From Sorangium cellulosum (GTDB lineage: Bacteria > Myxococcota_A > Polyangia > Polyangiales > Polyangiaceae): 64,000 bases of DNA. Shown here in pieces: positions 36,997 to 47,138 of the stretch. The number at the start of each line of letters is the position of its first letter. Position 1 is the first letter of the stretch. The notes under the pieces were generated by a model. The model saw only the letters and a list, made by a program, of their open reading frames with translations, was not told the DNA's origin and made no database searches. The position numbers were made by a program, and so were the translations under genes. The stretch spans positions 1-64,000 of the forward strand of contig DYPH01000012.1 of the NCBI GenBank assembly GCA_020720045.1, read 5' to 3'.

Positions 36997-37913
36997 TAGG
37001 CGGCCCTCCCGCCCCGGAGGAGCTCCGCAAATGCGAGCGCACGGACGGTATCGCCGACGTCGTGGACGCGAACGTAGGAAACGCCAGCCGCTTGCGCGTG
37101 AAGGGCGACGGCGAGGGAGGCGCCGAGGCGCTCCGACGGCGGCTCCCCGCGGAGGGAAAGCACCGATTTTCGGCTCGCTCCGACGTAGGTTGCAAAAGGG
37201 GATGCGGCGACGAATCGCGGCAATTCACGAAGAATTGCAAGACTATGCGCGGTGCTCTTGTCGAAGCCGATCCCCGGATCGAGGATGATTTTTCCCGGCG
37301 CAACCCCCGCCGCGCAAGCGCGGTCGGCAGCTTGGAGCAGCTCACCAAGGACCTCGTCGACGACCGCGTGGTAGCTCGCCTCCGGAACAGCCCCGAAGCC
37401 GCGGAGCTGGCTCTGCCCGCCACGCGCGTGAGACAGGACGAGGAAGGCGCCGTGCGCGGCAACCACCGACGCGAGCTCGGGATCGTCGCGAAGACAGGAA
37501 ACGTCATTGATCATCGTCGCGCCCGCGTGGAGTGCGGCTCCTGCGACGGAAGCACGCGTGGTGTCGACGGAGACCGGGCCGACGACCGCAAGGGCAGAAA
37601 CGAGAGGAAGTACGCGGGAGATCTGCACATCGGCGGAGACACGTGGCGCGCCTGGCCGCGTCGACTCTCCGCCAATATCGAGCCACGCCGCGCCCGCTTC
37701 AAAGGCAGAAACCCCGCGAGCACGCCGCGCCTCTAGCGAAGTTTCTTCGCCATCAAAGAAGCTATCGGGGGTTGCGTTGAGGATCGCCACCACCACGGTT
37801 CCCGGCGACGGAGCGGCCGTCGAGGGCGGGGAAAGTTGGACGGCGACCACGGAAGCGGCCCCTAGCAGACGGCGGGATTTTGGGCAAGCTTCGTGCCAAC
37901 GACGAAAGGGCAC
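36996..37913 (-). CDS. folP: Dihydropteroate synthase
   Basis: Condenses 6-hydroxymethyl-dihydropterin diphosphate with p-aminobenzoate in folate synthesis. Motifs: ILNATPDSFFDGE (about 44-56), IGGESTRPGA (about 100), INDVSCLRDDPELA, ILDPGIGFDKS, and VGASRKSVL (about 240-248). The long start at GTG 37913 gives 305 residues; a downstream GTG may be the real one. It heads the coupled folP-cdaA-ybbR group. Confidence 0.92.
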   Translation of the reverse strand: MPFRRWHEACPKSRRLLGAASVVAVQLSPPSTAAPSPGTVVVAILNATPDSFFDGEETSLEARRARGVSAFEAGAAWLDIGGESTRPGAPRVSADVQISRVLPLVSALAVVGPVSVDTTRASVAGAALHAGATMINDVSCLRDDPELASVVAAHGAFLVLSHARGGQSQLRGFGAVPEASYHAVVDEVLGELLQAADRACAAGVAPGKIILDPGIGFDKSTAHSLAILRELPRFVAASPFATYVGASRKSVLSLRGEPPSERLGASLAVALHAQAAGVSYVRVHDVGDTVRALAFAELLRGGRAA

Positions 37914-38054
37914 GCTAGTCGTCGAAAATTGTTGCGCTTATCTCGGGAGGCGCCGACGCGGATCTGCACACCGCTGGCGCGAGGCGGCCGCCCCATCGAG
38001 GGGCGGCGCAACGAGACCGCGAGCACCACGCGAGGTGTGGTAGCGGTCCGTCGA

Positions 38055-39767
38055 ATGAGCGAGACGAGCTTCGTCAAATCCCTCTTCTTCGGCGCGATCG
38101 AGGGGCAGGCGCTCTTCCCCTACCCGCTCCCCGGACTCCCCGAGCGCCAGGCGCTGACCCCCCTGCTCGACGGGCTCCGGCGGGCTGGGGATAAGTACGT
38201 GGATTCTGCACGTATTGACCGAGCAGGCACGATCCCGGAGGCGGTCCTCGCCGCCTTCGCCAAGACGGGAATTCTTGGGATGAGCGCCCCAAAGCGCCTC
38301 GGCGGCCTCGGCCTGTCGCTGACGTCGGCCGCCCGCGCGGTGGAGGAGCTCGCCACGATTGATGGGTCGCTCGCGACCTTCGTCGGTGCACATCACTCGC
38401 TCGCCCTTCGCAGCATTCTCCTATTCGGCAACGATGCCCAAAAAGAGAAGTTCATTCCAAGACTTGCTCGCGGCGAAGCTTACGGCGCCTTCGCACTGAC
38501 GGAGACCGGAGCCGGTAGCGACGCCGGCGCACTGGCGACCTTCGCCGAACCGACGACCGGCGGCTACCGCCTTCGCGGGGAAAAAGTCTGGGTAACGAAC
38601 GGAGCCGAAGCCTCCATTTTTGTCGTATTTGCGAGGACTTCTGCCCCCGAGCAGGGGAAAAAGCCGCGCATCACTGCGATGATCGTCGAACGGGGGCCCG
38701 GCGTCTCCGGCGTCGATACCGCGCACACGCTTGGCGTCCGCGGCACTTCGACGACGAGAGTGATCTTCGACGACGTCTTCGTCCCCGATGAGCACGCCCT
38801 CGGCGAGCGCGGTCGCGGCTTCAAGGTCGCCATGGGGACCCTCGCCGAGGCACGCCTACCGCTCGCCGCTGGCTGCTTAGGCCTCGGCAAGAAGGTGACG
38901 AAACTCACCGCGCAGCGCGCCATGGAGCGTCGCGCATTTGGAAGGCATATCGGCGACTTCGGCCTTGTCAAAGACATGGTCGCCGAGAACCTCGCCGAAC
39001 TCTACGGCCTCGAAAGCGCGACCTACCTTGGCACCGGCCTCTACGACGCAGGCCCCTGGGACACGACCCTGGAGAGCGCCTGTTCGAAGGTCCTCGGGTC
39101 GGAAATCGCCTGCAGAACGACCGAGCGCGCGCTCCGCATCGCCGGGGGTACCGGGTTCTCCGACGAGCTCCCCTTTGAGCGATTGTTCCGCGACGCCCGC
39201 GCCAACCTCACCTTCGAAGGCACCAATGAGATCCTCCGCTGCTTCATCGCCTTGAGTGGAATGGCGGGGCCGGCTCGCGAGCTTTCGGACGTCGCGCGAG
39301 CCATGCGAGAACCGGTAAAAGGGTTCGGACTTCTTTCCGATTTCGCCCGCAGGAAGGCGAAAACCGCCTTCGGGCGCGAGCGCCTCCTTGGCGTCCATCC
39401 GGCGCTTTCGGCGGAAGCGGCAATCTTCGAAGAGTACGTCGTTGAATTGGCGAAGTACGTCGACAAGATGCTCCGCAAACACGAAAACAACATTGCCGAG
39501 ATGCAGTTCGCCCAGAAGCGCGTCAGCGGAATGGTGATGGAGCTGTACGCCATCGGCGCCTGCCTCGCACGAACGACGCGCGCCATGCAGGAGCGCGGCG
39601 AAGAGGGGGCACGACGCGAGTACGACCTCTGTTCGCTCTTCGTCGGCACCGCCGCGAAACGGCTCCGAGACTACGTAGAGGCGTGCGAGAAAAACGACGA
39701 TCCACTCCGGAAAGCGGTCGCCCAGAAGGCCTATCTGGATGGCGGCTACCCGCTCGACATCTTCTAG
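38055..39767 (+). CDS. Acyl-CoA dehydrogenase
   Basis: A flavoprotein of about 570 residues, in the long ACAD9/VLCAD-like size class, oxidising acyl-CoA in beta-oxidation. Motifs: YGAFALTETGAGSDAGALAT (FAD/substrate signature), KVWVTNGAEASIFVVFART, GVRGTSTT, and RDARANLTFEGTNEILR with the C-terminal active-site glutamate region. ATG 38055 is chosen because the 54-codon extension to 37893 reads antisense to the folP end. The 286 bases after it (to 40053) hold no gene I can support. Confidence 0.92.
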   Translation: MSETSFVKSLFFGAIEGQALFPYPLPGLPERQALTPLLDGLRRAGDKYVDSARIDRAGTIPEAVLAAFAKTGILGMSAPKRLGGLGLSLTSAARAVEELATIDGSLATFVGAHHSLALRSILLFGNDAQKEKFIPRLARGEAYGAFALTETGAGSDAGALATFAEPTTGGYRLRGEKVWVTNGAEASIFVVFARTSAPEQGKKPRITAMIVERGPGVSGVDTAHTLGVRGTSTTRVIFDDVFVPDEHALGERGRGFKVAMGTLAEARLPLAAGCLGLGKKVTKLTAQRAMERRAFGRHIGDFGLVKDMVAENLAELYGLESATYLGTGLYDAGPWDTTLESACSKVLGSEIACRTTERALRIAGGTGFSDELPFERLFRDARANLTFEGTNEILRCFIALSGMAGPARELSDVARAMREPVKGFGLLSDFARRKAKTAFGRERLLGVHPALSAEAAIFEEYVVELAKYVDKMLRKHENNIAEMQFAQKRVSGMVMELYAIGACLARTTRAMQERGEEGARREYDLCSLFVGTAAKRLRDYVEACEKNDDPLRKAVAQKAYLDGGYPLDIF

Positions 39768-40053
39768 AATCCTCGTTTTTTTTCGGTTTTTTAGACCAAG
39801 CAGCCCCGTCCACCGGCGACGCAACCTCCGCGGCACGCCGCCCCTGAGTGCCAGTCGTTTCGAGGCTACCGGTCACGATTGCTCCGCGAAGGGCCGCAGC
39901 GCATTTTCGGACGGGCGCGTCGGATCGTCCCGTGTCAGATTCAGCGGCCGTCCTCGACGAAAGCGACGCCCGGCCGACAGAAGCGGCCTGATCGGGGGTT
40001 CTTCGCGAGCACGCCTTCTTCCGTCCGGATCCACCTTTTCCGAAAGCCGACCC

Positions 40054-42246
40054 ATGACCGACCCCGCCCACTTGCCTTCGATTTGGCGATCTGCACGCCT
40101 CGCCGCCTTCGGCCCGCTTGCACCAGCCCTCGCGGCGGTCGTTGGCGCCGGCGCCCTTGTACTGGCCTGCTCGTCGGGCGACGGTGAAGCGCCCGCCACC
40201 GACGCGGGGACCGACACCGCAGTTCCGACGCCAGACGCCGGGACGCCGGTCGTCGATGCCGGCCCCGCAGACACGGGCCCCGTCGGGTGCGGCGTCGGAT
40301 TCGCAGCGAAATGCAGCGTCGGCGAGATCTGTGGGAAAGATGCAGACTGCACGAGCAGCAATTGCGTCGGCTCGGTCTGCAAGAGTGCATCCTGCACGGA
40401 TGCGAAGCGGGATGGGGATGAAGTCGGCATCGACTGCGGCGGCAGCTGCGCGCAAAAGTGCGACGGCGAGGCGTGCGCCGTCGACGGTGACTGCAAGAGC
40501 CGCATTTGTTTGGACCTCGTCTGCAAGCCGTCGGGCACAAAAACCTGCGGCGTTGGAGCAGCGGTCGCGTGCTCGAATGGCGCGCTTTGCGAGCAGGACA
40601 AGGACTGCACATCGCTCTATTGCTCGGGAAACATTTGCGCCGCCCCGGACGCCGCGTCCCACCAGGATGGCCGCGCAAACGCCGGAGAAACCGGGATCGA
40701 CTGCGGCGGCGTCGTGAAGGCTACGGCCCCCTGCGCCGCCGGCCAGGTGTGCGATGACTCGACCGACTGTATGGGCGCCTGCAACGCCAACAAGACCTGC
40801 AACGCGCCGAGCTCGAACGACGGCAAAAAGAACAACGGCGAGACCGATATCGACTGCGGCGGACCGAACGCCCCGAAGTGCGCGCCGGGTAAGACCTGCG
40901 TGGCCGCCAACGATTGTTTCGGAAGCTACTGCCCGGCCGGCGGAAAATGCGTCGCCCCGACCCACGGCGATGGCGTCAAAAACGCCGGTGAATCGGACGT
41001 CGACTGCGGCGGTGCAGCCCTCGTCGACGGTCCGATCAATCTGCCGGCCGCGGCGAAATGTGCATTGAAGAAGACGTGCGCCGTGGATGGCGATTGCGCG
41101 AGCACCGTATGCAACGCAGTGACCAAGACCTGCGTGCAGGCCCGCTCCTGCAGCGCGGGGACCGCTGGCGTGACGACCTGCGGTCAGAAGGAAGTCGGCG
41201 ACGCAAACAGAGTTCACGACAGCTGCTGCACGTCGCTTCCGCTGCCGACACGCAACACGAAGCGCCTCGACAAGTACGAGATTACCGCCGGCCGATTCCG
41301 AAATTTTATTGCCTCCAACGGGCCGAACGTGAAGCAGTTCGTGCAGAACTACATCGCCGCCAACCCGGCTTCCCAGCTCAAGGCGTTCACGGCGATCAAC
41401 CCGGGCGTCATCGATCTGTACCCGACGACCGATGCGACGAACGTTCCGGTGAATCTCGTCGCCCAGATGGGGGCGATCACCATGGACAACTACGACGGGA
41501 TTCGCGGTTGTTACAATTGGTACGACGTCAATAATCCGGCCAATGGCGCCTACGGCCACGCCGCCTATTGGCAGCCGGGTGCCTCCCTTGCCGGCTACGG
41601 GGTACCTCCGCGGGTCACGCCGAAGGACGACCTCGACGCGAAGTCCCTCAACTGCGTAACCCCCATGATGCTCGCCGCATTTTGCGCCTGGGACGGCGGC
41701 GAACTCGCGACCCTCGCCGACTTCCAGGATGCCTGGGGGGCGACGACGTTCCCCTGGGGCAATGCCGACATCCAGCGCCCGAACTACAACTGGTGCAACT
41801 CGGACGCTGGAGAACGGCTGGGCGGCTTTAATTGCGGCACCGGGATCTTCTACGAATATCCGATCGTCAATCGCGCCCGCGACATCGCCGGGCGCTTTGC
41901 CGCGCCGGGGCGCTTCCCGCTTGATGTGAGCACCAACAAAGTCAATGGCGAAGGTTGGTACGATCTCTACGGAAACCTCGCCGAATACACCGGTGACTTT
42001 TCGGCCTCCGGAAACACCTTCTGCGACTACAGCGCAGGCGCCCCCAACGCACAGAACCCGGGGACGGCCTGCACCCGCGGCAATCAGAATGGCCAGCAGG
42101 GGACGCTTCGCCTCACCAACGTCCCCCGGTCGGGAATCATTGGGGTAAGCTTCGAAGGCCACCGGTACGGCCGCGGCACCACCGGCGGCTTCGCGGCGAC
42201 CTTCCAGTACGGAAAGTTTGGCGGGCGCTGCGTGCGCCCCCTCTGA
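40054..42246 (+). CDS. Cys-repeat and FGE-sulfatase-like lipoprotein, copy 1
   Basis: The first of three tandem paralogues (730 residues). A lipoprotein signal ends VLACSS. An Asp/Thr/Pro linker leads to a long Cys-rich region with four copies of a DG-x-x-N-x-x-E-(T/S)-D-x-DCGG motif, for example DGKKNNGETDIDCGG (around residues 125-335). The C-terminal half is an FGE-sulfatase/C-type-lectin-like domain with RLDKYEITAGRFRNFI, FCAWDGGELATLADF, LYGNLAEYTGDF and a terminal GKFGGRCVRPL. No catalytic FGE cysteines are evident, so a structural or binding role is likely. Confidence 0.88.
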   Translation: MTDPAHLPSIWRSARLAAFGPLAPALAAVVGAGALVLACSSGDGEAPATDAGTDTAVPTPDAGTPVVDAGPADTGPVGCGVGFAAKCSVGEICGKDADCTSSNCVGSVCKSASCTDAKRDGDEVGIDCGGSCAQKCDGEACAVDGDCKSRICLDLVCKPSGTKTCGVGAAVACSNGALCEQDKDCTSLYCSGNICAAPDAASHQDGRANAGETGIDCGGVVKATAPCAAGQVCDDSTDCMGACNANKTCNAPSSNDGKKNNGETDIDCGGPNAPKCAPGKTCVAANDCFGSYCPAGGKCVAPTHGDGVKNAGESDVDCGGAALVDGPINLPAAAKCALKKTCAVDGDCASTVCNAVTKTCVQARSCSAGTAGVTTCGQKEVGDANRVHDSCCTSLPLPTRNTKRLDKYEITAGRFRNFIASNGPNVKQFVQNYIAANPASQLKAFTAINPGVIDLYPTTDATNVPVNLVAQMGAITMDNYDGIRGCYNWYDVNNPANGAYGHAAYWQPGASLAGYGVPPRVTPKDDLDAKSLNCVTPMMLAAFCAWDGGELATLADFQDAWGATTFPWGNADIQRPNYNWCNSDAGERLGGFNCGTGIFYEYPIVNRARDIAGRFAAPGRFPLDVSTNKVNGEGWYDLYGNLAEYTGDFSASGNTFCDYSAGAPNAQNPGTACTRGNQNGQQGTLRLTNVPRSGIIGVSFEGHRYGRGTTGGFAATFQYGKFGGRCVRPL

Positions 42247-42345
42247 TTTCTCGAAAGCACCCGCCGCTTCAAATGCTCTTCTTGCGGCACGCAACGTAAC
42301 ATCGTCTCGCATTCATTCCGCTCGCCCTGCCCGAGGTAACGCACC

Positions 42346-44665
42346 ATGCGCCGAATTCTTCCTGCCGGTTTCCTGTTTGCCTCGATGGCCTATGTCGTGG
42401 TCGCCTGCTCGGGCTCCGAAGGCGGGGGGGGGAACCCCCACAGAAGACGCCTCCGTCGACGGCGCGACGGATCCCGACGGCGGCGCGACCGGCGATAGCG
42501 CCGTGAAGCCCGATGGCGGCGGAACGACCGACGGCGGCGGAACGACCGATGGCGGCAAACCGGTCGACGCCGGAGACCCGTGCGGCGCCGGGAAACCGCG
42601 TTTTTGCAAGGATGGCGAAGGGTGTGCCGCCGACGGAGATTGCACGGCGAAGAACTGCGCAGCTGGCGTCTGCGCCGCCGCGAAATGTGACGATAAGAAG
42701 CAGGACGGAGATGAAGTCGGCATCGACTGCGGTGGGAGCTGCCCGGTCAAGTGCGATGGCGCCGCCTGCGGCGGAGATGCCGAGTGCAAGAGCAACATCT
42801 GCTTCAACAAGGCCTGCGCGCCGCTCGGGACGAAGACGTGTGGCGTCGGTCTTCCGACCCCTTGCGAGAACGGCAAGGACTGCGCACAAGATGCTGATTG
42901 TTCGACGAATTACTGCACGGCAGCCAAGTGCGCCGCCGTCGATGATGCCGCCCACCAGGACGGTCGCGCGAACGCCGGGGAGACCGACGTCGACTGCGGC
43001 GGGGTGATCGCGGCCACGAACCTCTGCACGACGGGCCAGGGTTGCACCGTAGATGCAGACTGCACCGGTCTCTGCAGCGCGAACCAAAAGTGCGAGGCGC
43101 CGAGCGCGGTCGACGGGAAGAAAAACAACGGCGAAACCGACGTCGACTGCGGCGGTGCCAACGCCCCCAAATGCGCGCCGACACAAGCGTGTGCGGTGGC
43201 GGCCGACTGTTTCGGGGGCATCTGCACGAATAACGAGTGCGTCGCGCCGAGCCACGACGACGGCATCAAGAACGCGAACGAGACCGACGTCGATTGCGGC
43301 GGCACCGCCTACGTCGTTGGGCCGATCAACCTCCCGGCCGCGGGCGGATGCAATGACGGGAAGACGTGCGCCGCCGACAAAGACTGCAAAACGAACGCGT
43401 GCGATCCGACGACGCTCAAATGCGTGACCGCGCGCTCCTGCCGCACCTCTGCGAAGGCCGGTATTGCAACCTGCGGCACCGGCGAGGCGACGACTGCTGG
43501 CGTTCCTGCAGGTACGAACGAGAGCTGCTGCGTGTCGCTCCCGCTACCTTCCACTCCTGACGTACGGATGGACAAGTACGAAATTACCGCGGGACGCATG
43601 CGCCAATTCGTGAGTGAAGTTGGCACGTTGAGAGACGCAAATAACGTTGCTTACGGCGCGAACATTGCCAAGTGGGCTGCCGACCAGATCGCTGCGAACA
43701 GCACGATCGGGCAGTCGCTCGCGGCGCAAATTCCGGCAGGAATTCGGGATTTGTTGCCCACCTCCGCAGCCGCGAATGCTGCATTGAACTCGGTCATTCA
43801 GCTCGGCGCGACGAGCGTCGATAGTCGGACGCCGAGCGGGTACCAAGGCTGCTACGCGGGGCCCGGCGCCTACGGCCACTCGACCTATTGGCAGCCGAAC
43901 GCCACCCTCAATGCCGCCGTCGGTTACACGCGCGCCCATGGGCAGAACGTCCTCGACCAGAAGTCGATGAACTGCGCCCCCTACTGGCTCTTTGCCGCGT
44001 TCTGCGCGTGGGACGGCGGCGAGCTGCCGACGATGAACCAGGTCGCGGACGCCTGGGGTGCCGCCCAGTACCCGTGGGGGGCGAACCCCCTCACCTACGA
44101 CACGGTTGGCCGCCCGTCGGCGGTTGCGACGACGGTAAACTGGGGAAATGGCCTCGAAAATGGCCGTTTCTATGCCTGGCCCGGGTTCCCGGGCGCCGTC
44201 GATACCGATACGTCGGTGTACATTGCAGCACCGGGCCGCTTCCGCCTCGACGTGACCAGCACGAAATCGCTCGGCCAGGGTTGGCAGGACCTCGGCGCGA
44301 ACCTCCTCGAGTGGACCCAAAGCTCCGGGAGCTGCGCGGGGCGGAAGGGCTGCAACGAATTCTGCGACTATACGGGGACTGGCGGCGGTGCGACCAACCC
44401 GGTCTGCAACTACAACGACCCGCAAGGCACGCCCAAGACGGGCGTGCTCCGGAAGAACGCGGTGATGCCGGCCTACGCGGTCGTCGGCGGCTCCTGGGAA
44501 GGTCACCAGTCGTTTGGCAAAGTCGTCAATGGGTTGAATACCTACGACTGGACGGCAGCCAAAGCGGCCTTCTTCCGCGCCTATCCGAACAACAATCCCG
44601 CCTACTTCCCGGCACAGACCCAGTACGGAAAGTTCGGCGCGCGTTGCGTGCGCCCCGCAAACTGA
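42346..44665 (+). CDS. Cys-repeat and FGE-sulfatase-like lipoprotein, copy 2, off-frame at G9
   Basis: The second tandem paralogue. A GAGG lies 9 bases before ATG 42346, and the lipoprotein signal reads MRRILPAGFLFASMAYVVVA then CSGS. The signal frame then hits a run of nine G (42424-42432) and continues as unrelated PHRRRLRR. The rest of the protein (TPTEDASVDGATDPDGG..., the four Cys repeats and the FGE domain to GARCVRPAN) is in the +1 frame. Eight G would give a continuous protein of about 772 residues. Either a phase-variable switch caught off, or a homopolymer error. Confidence 0.85.
42424..42432 (+). repeat. Poly-G tract at frame break of lipoprotein copy 2
   Basis: Nine consecutive G, placed right after the lipoprotein signal and before the mature protein. 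Loss of one base joins the two frames. Short G runs at this place are the classic form of slipped-strand phase variation. Confidence 0.9.
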
Positions 44666-44822
44666 GTCAATTCCAAGACTTCGCACAGACATCTCTGCCC
44701 TCCTCGGGCGGAGACGTTCTCTTTTGGCGAGCCGAGCCGGCAAGGGATACCCGAGAAACTGCAACTGTAAATGGCAGGTTGCTCCCTTGACCTTCCCGAG
44801 TTTTTCGCAAAGACTACTGGCA

Positions 44823-47057
44823 ATGTCTTTACGCGTCCTGCGCCCCCGGTTCCCGCTCGCCCCTGCGCTACTCGCCTTCGGCGCCACGGCATTCGCCATC
44901 GTTGCCTGCTCCGGCGGTGACGCCCCCCCGAGCGTCGACGACGCTGGCGACGATGCCGCCCCCGTCGTCGACGCCGGCTCGAACGCCGACAGCGGACCGG
45001 CCGACGTCGGTTCTGCCGATACCGGCCCCGTCGGTTGTGGTGTCGGCTTTTCGGCGAGGTGTGCTGTCGGCGAGGCATGCGGCAGTGATGCCGATTGCGC
45101 CCTCAGCAATTGCGTCGGGAGCGTCTGCAAGAGTGCATCCTGCACCGATGGGAAGCGCGATGGCGACGAGGTCGGCGTCGATTGCGGCGGCGTGTGCCCG
45201 CAAAAATGCGACGGCGAAGCGTGTGCCGCCGATGGCGAGTGCAAGAGTCGTGTCTGCTTGAACCTCGTCTGCGCGCCGAAGGGGACGAAGACGTGCGGCG
45301 TCGGCACGGCAACCCCGTGCATAGACGGCGTGCTTTGCGAGCAGGACAAGGACTGCGCATCCCTGTACTGTGCAGGCAATCTCTGCACAGCGCCGGATGC
45401 CGCCTCCCACCAGGATGGCCGGAGCAACGCCGGCGAAACCGGCATCGACTGCGGCGGCGCCGTTCGAGCGACGACCCCCTGCGCGGCTGGCCAGGCCTGC
45501 GTAAGTGGCGATGATTGCACCGGTCTTTGCACGAACAACCGGTGCGTGGCACCGACAGCGGCCGACGGAAAGAAGAACAACGGCGAGAGCGATGTCGATT
45601 GCGGCGGGCCCAACGCGCCGACCTGCCTCGTCGGCGCGTTGTGCGCGACCGGGGGCGACTGCCTCACCGGCGTCTGCCTCGCCGCGACCAGCAAGTGCAG
45701 CGCTCCGCAGGCGGGCCTCAAAGACGCCAACGAAACCGACATCGATTGCGGCGGTCCTGGGATTCACGAGCGCGGCTACAACTACGACGCCCCGCGGTGC
45801 CCCCTCGCCAAAGCCTGTGCGGCGAACACCGACTGCGGAAGCGGAATCTGTTCTCAAACGCAGAAAATCTGTATTTTTGCCCCTTCTTGCGCGAATGGAA
45901 GCGCCGGTATCTCCACGTGTGGACGCGGCGAGGTCGGCGCGGCGAACGCCGCCCACGAGAGTTGTTGCTCAACCCTTCCCCTCCCCGCGACGCCCGCTGT
46001 CAGTCTGGATAAGTACGAACTCACGTCCGGTCGCATGCGGCAGTTCATTGCCGCCGTCGGTCCCGACATTCGAGGCTGGGTCGCTGCCCAAATTGCGGCA
46101 AATACCTCTACGGGCCAGGTCCTCAATTCGCAGATCCCGGCGAATCTTCGGGATATGCTCCCCAATACGGCCAACCCAGCCGCCCCTCTCAATCTACCCA
46201 TTCAGCTCGGTGCGACGACCATGGACTCGAACCGTCCGAGCATGGTTCAGGGCTGTTACGTTGGAAAGACCGCCTATGGCGCCTCCACCTATTGGCAGCC
46301 GGAGGCGGTCTACCAGGCCCTCTACGGCGCCGATTCTCGGCCCGGTGGGCGCCTGTACCCGCAGGCCGAATACGACGTAAAGTCGATGAATTGCGCGCCG
46401 TACTGGATGTACGCTGCCTTCTGCGCCTGGGACGGCGGGCGCCTGCCGACGGAGACCGAATTCCGCGATGCTTGGGGCGCGACGAATTACCCGTGGGGGA
46501 CGGCAGCGTTCACCTTCAAGAGTCGCAAAACCGATTTGATTGCAGCATTCCCCGCAGAGCCGGACGCGACGCTCTACGAAAAGACGGTCAATTGGTTTAA
46601 CAATGACCCGGCGGCGCGCTGGTACCACTTCCCCGGCTACGGCGATCCGGCCGACCTGAGCGGCTACATCTCGGCGCCCGGTCGCTTCCCCCTCGATATC
46701 ACCACGAAGAGGGCCGCGAATGGCCAAGGGTGGATGGATCTTGGCGCCAACATGATGGAAATTTCCGCGATTCAAGCGGGCGGGAGCGATCGCTTCTGTG
46801 ACTACAGCGTTACGAATGGTCCGGGCGATGTGGTGAACCCGGCCGCATGTACATTTACCGCCAACGGGCAGACGACCTACGGCGTCCTCCGCAAGGCAAA
46901 CGGCGTTCAGACCGCCTATTGGGCCGGAGGCTCCTGGGAAGGGCACACGCACTTCGACCACAACAATCCCGGATTCGGCTTCCGCTCTTACGGGTTTGGC
47001 GCACAGACCCAATACGGCAAGCTGGGGGCTCGCTGCGCACGCCCGACGCCCCAATAG
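44823..47057 (+). CDS. Cys-repeat and FGE-sulfatase-like lipoprotein, copy 3
   Basis: The third tandem paralogue (744 residues), intact. Signal with ATAFAIVACSGG, linker DDAGDDAAPVVDAG, four Cys-rich repeats (for example ADGKKNNGESDVDCGG), then the FGE-sulfatase-like domain with FCAWDGGRLPTETEFRDAWG, DLGANMMEISAIQ and GGSWEGH, ending GKLGARCARPTPQ. The ORF extends upstream to 44724, but ATG 44823 starts the signal peptide. A terminator follows at 47084. Confidence 0.88.
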   Translation: MSLRVLRPRFPLAPALLAFGATAFAIVACSGGDAPPSVDDAGDDAAPVVDAGSNADSGPADVGSADTGPVGCGVGFSARCAVGEACGSDADCALSNCVGSVCKSASCTDGKRDGDEVGVDCGGVCPQKCDGEACAADGECKSRVCLNLVCAPKGTKTCGVGTATPCIDGVLCEQDKDCASLYCAGNLCTAPDAASHQDGRSNAGETGIDCGGAVRATTPCAAGQACVSGDDCTGLCTNNRCVAPTAADGKKNNGESDVDCGGPNAPTCLVGALCATGGDCLTGVCLAATSKCSAPQAGLKDANETDIDCGGPGIHERGYNYDAPRCPLAKACAANTDCGSGICSQTQKICIFAPSCANGSAGISTCGRGEVGAANAAHESCCSTLPLPATPAVSLDKYELTSGRMRQFIAAVGPDIRGWVAAQIAANTSTGQVLNSQIPANLRDMLPNTANPAAPLNLPIQLGATTMDSNRPSMVQGCYVGKTAYGASTYWQPEAVYQALYGADSRPGGRLYPQAEYDVKSMNCAPYWMYAAFCAWDGGRLPTETEFRDAWGATNYPWGTAAFTFKSRKTDLIAAFPAEPDATLYEKTVNWFNNDPAARWYHFPGYGDPADLSGYISAPGRFPLDITTKRAANGQGWMDLGANMMEISAIQAGGSDRFCDYSVTNGPGDVVNPAACTFTANGQTTYGVLRKANGVQTAYWAGGSWEGHTHFDHNNPGFGFRSYGFGAQTQYGKLGARCARPTPQ

Positions 47058-47083
47058 GTCGGGATTATTGAAAAAAGCCAAGC

Positions 47084-47110
47084 AAAAGCCCGCGGTCGAC
47101 GACTGCGGGC
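47084..47110 (-). terminator. Terminator between convergent lipoprotein genes
   Basis: GCCCGCGGTC and GACTGCGGGC make a 10-bp stem (one wobble) with a 3-base loop, followed on the minus strand by TTTTGC. It lies just after the stop codon of copy 3 and downstream of the minus-strand lipoprotein, so it may end both. Confidence 0.75.
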
Positions 47111-47138
47111 CTTCGCGATTTTCTGCCGTTCGCTTCGG

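Noticed and set aside
37893-38054. Longer N-terminus for the acyl-CoA dehydrogenase
   Set aside because: Reads antisense across the start of folP with unlike composition; ATG 38055 gives the family N-terminus.
39523-42312. 929-codon minus-strand frame opposite the first tandem lipoprotein and acyl-CoA dehydrogenase end
   Set aside because: Antisense of high-GC coding DNA; no domain, no signal, and it spans two real plus-strand genes.
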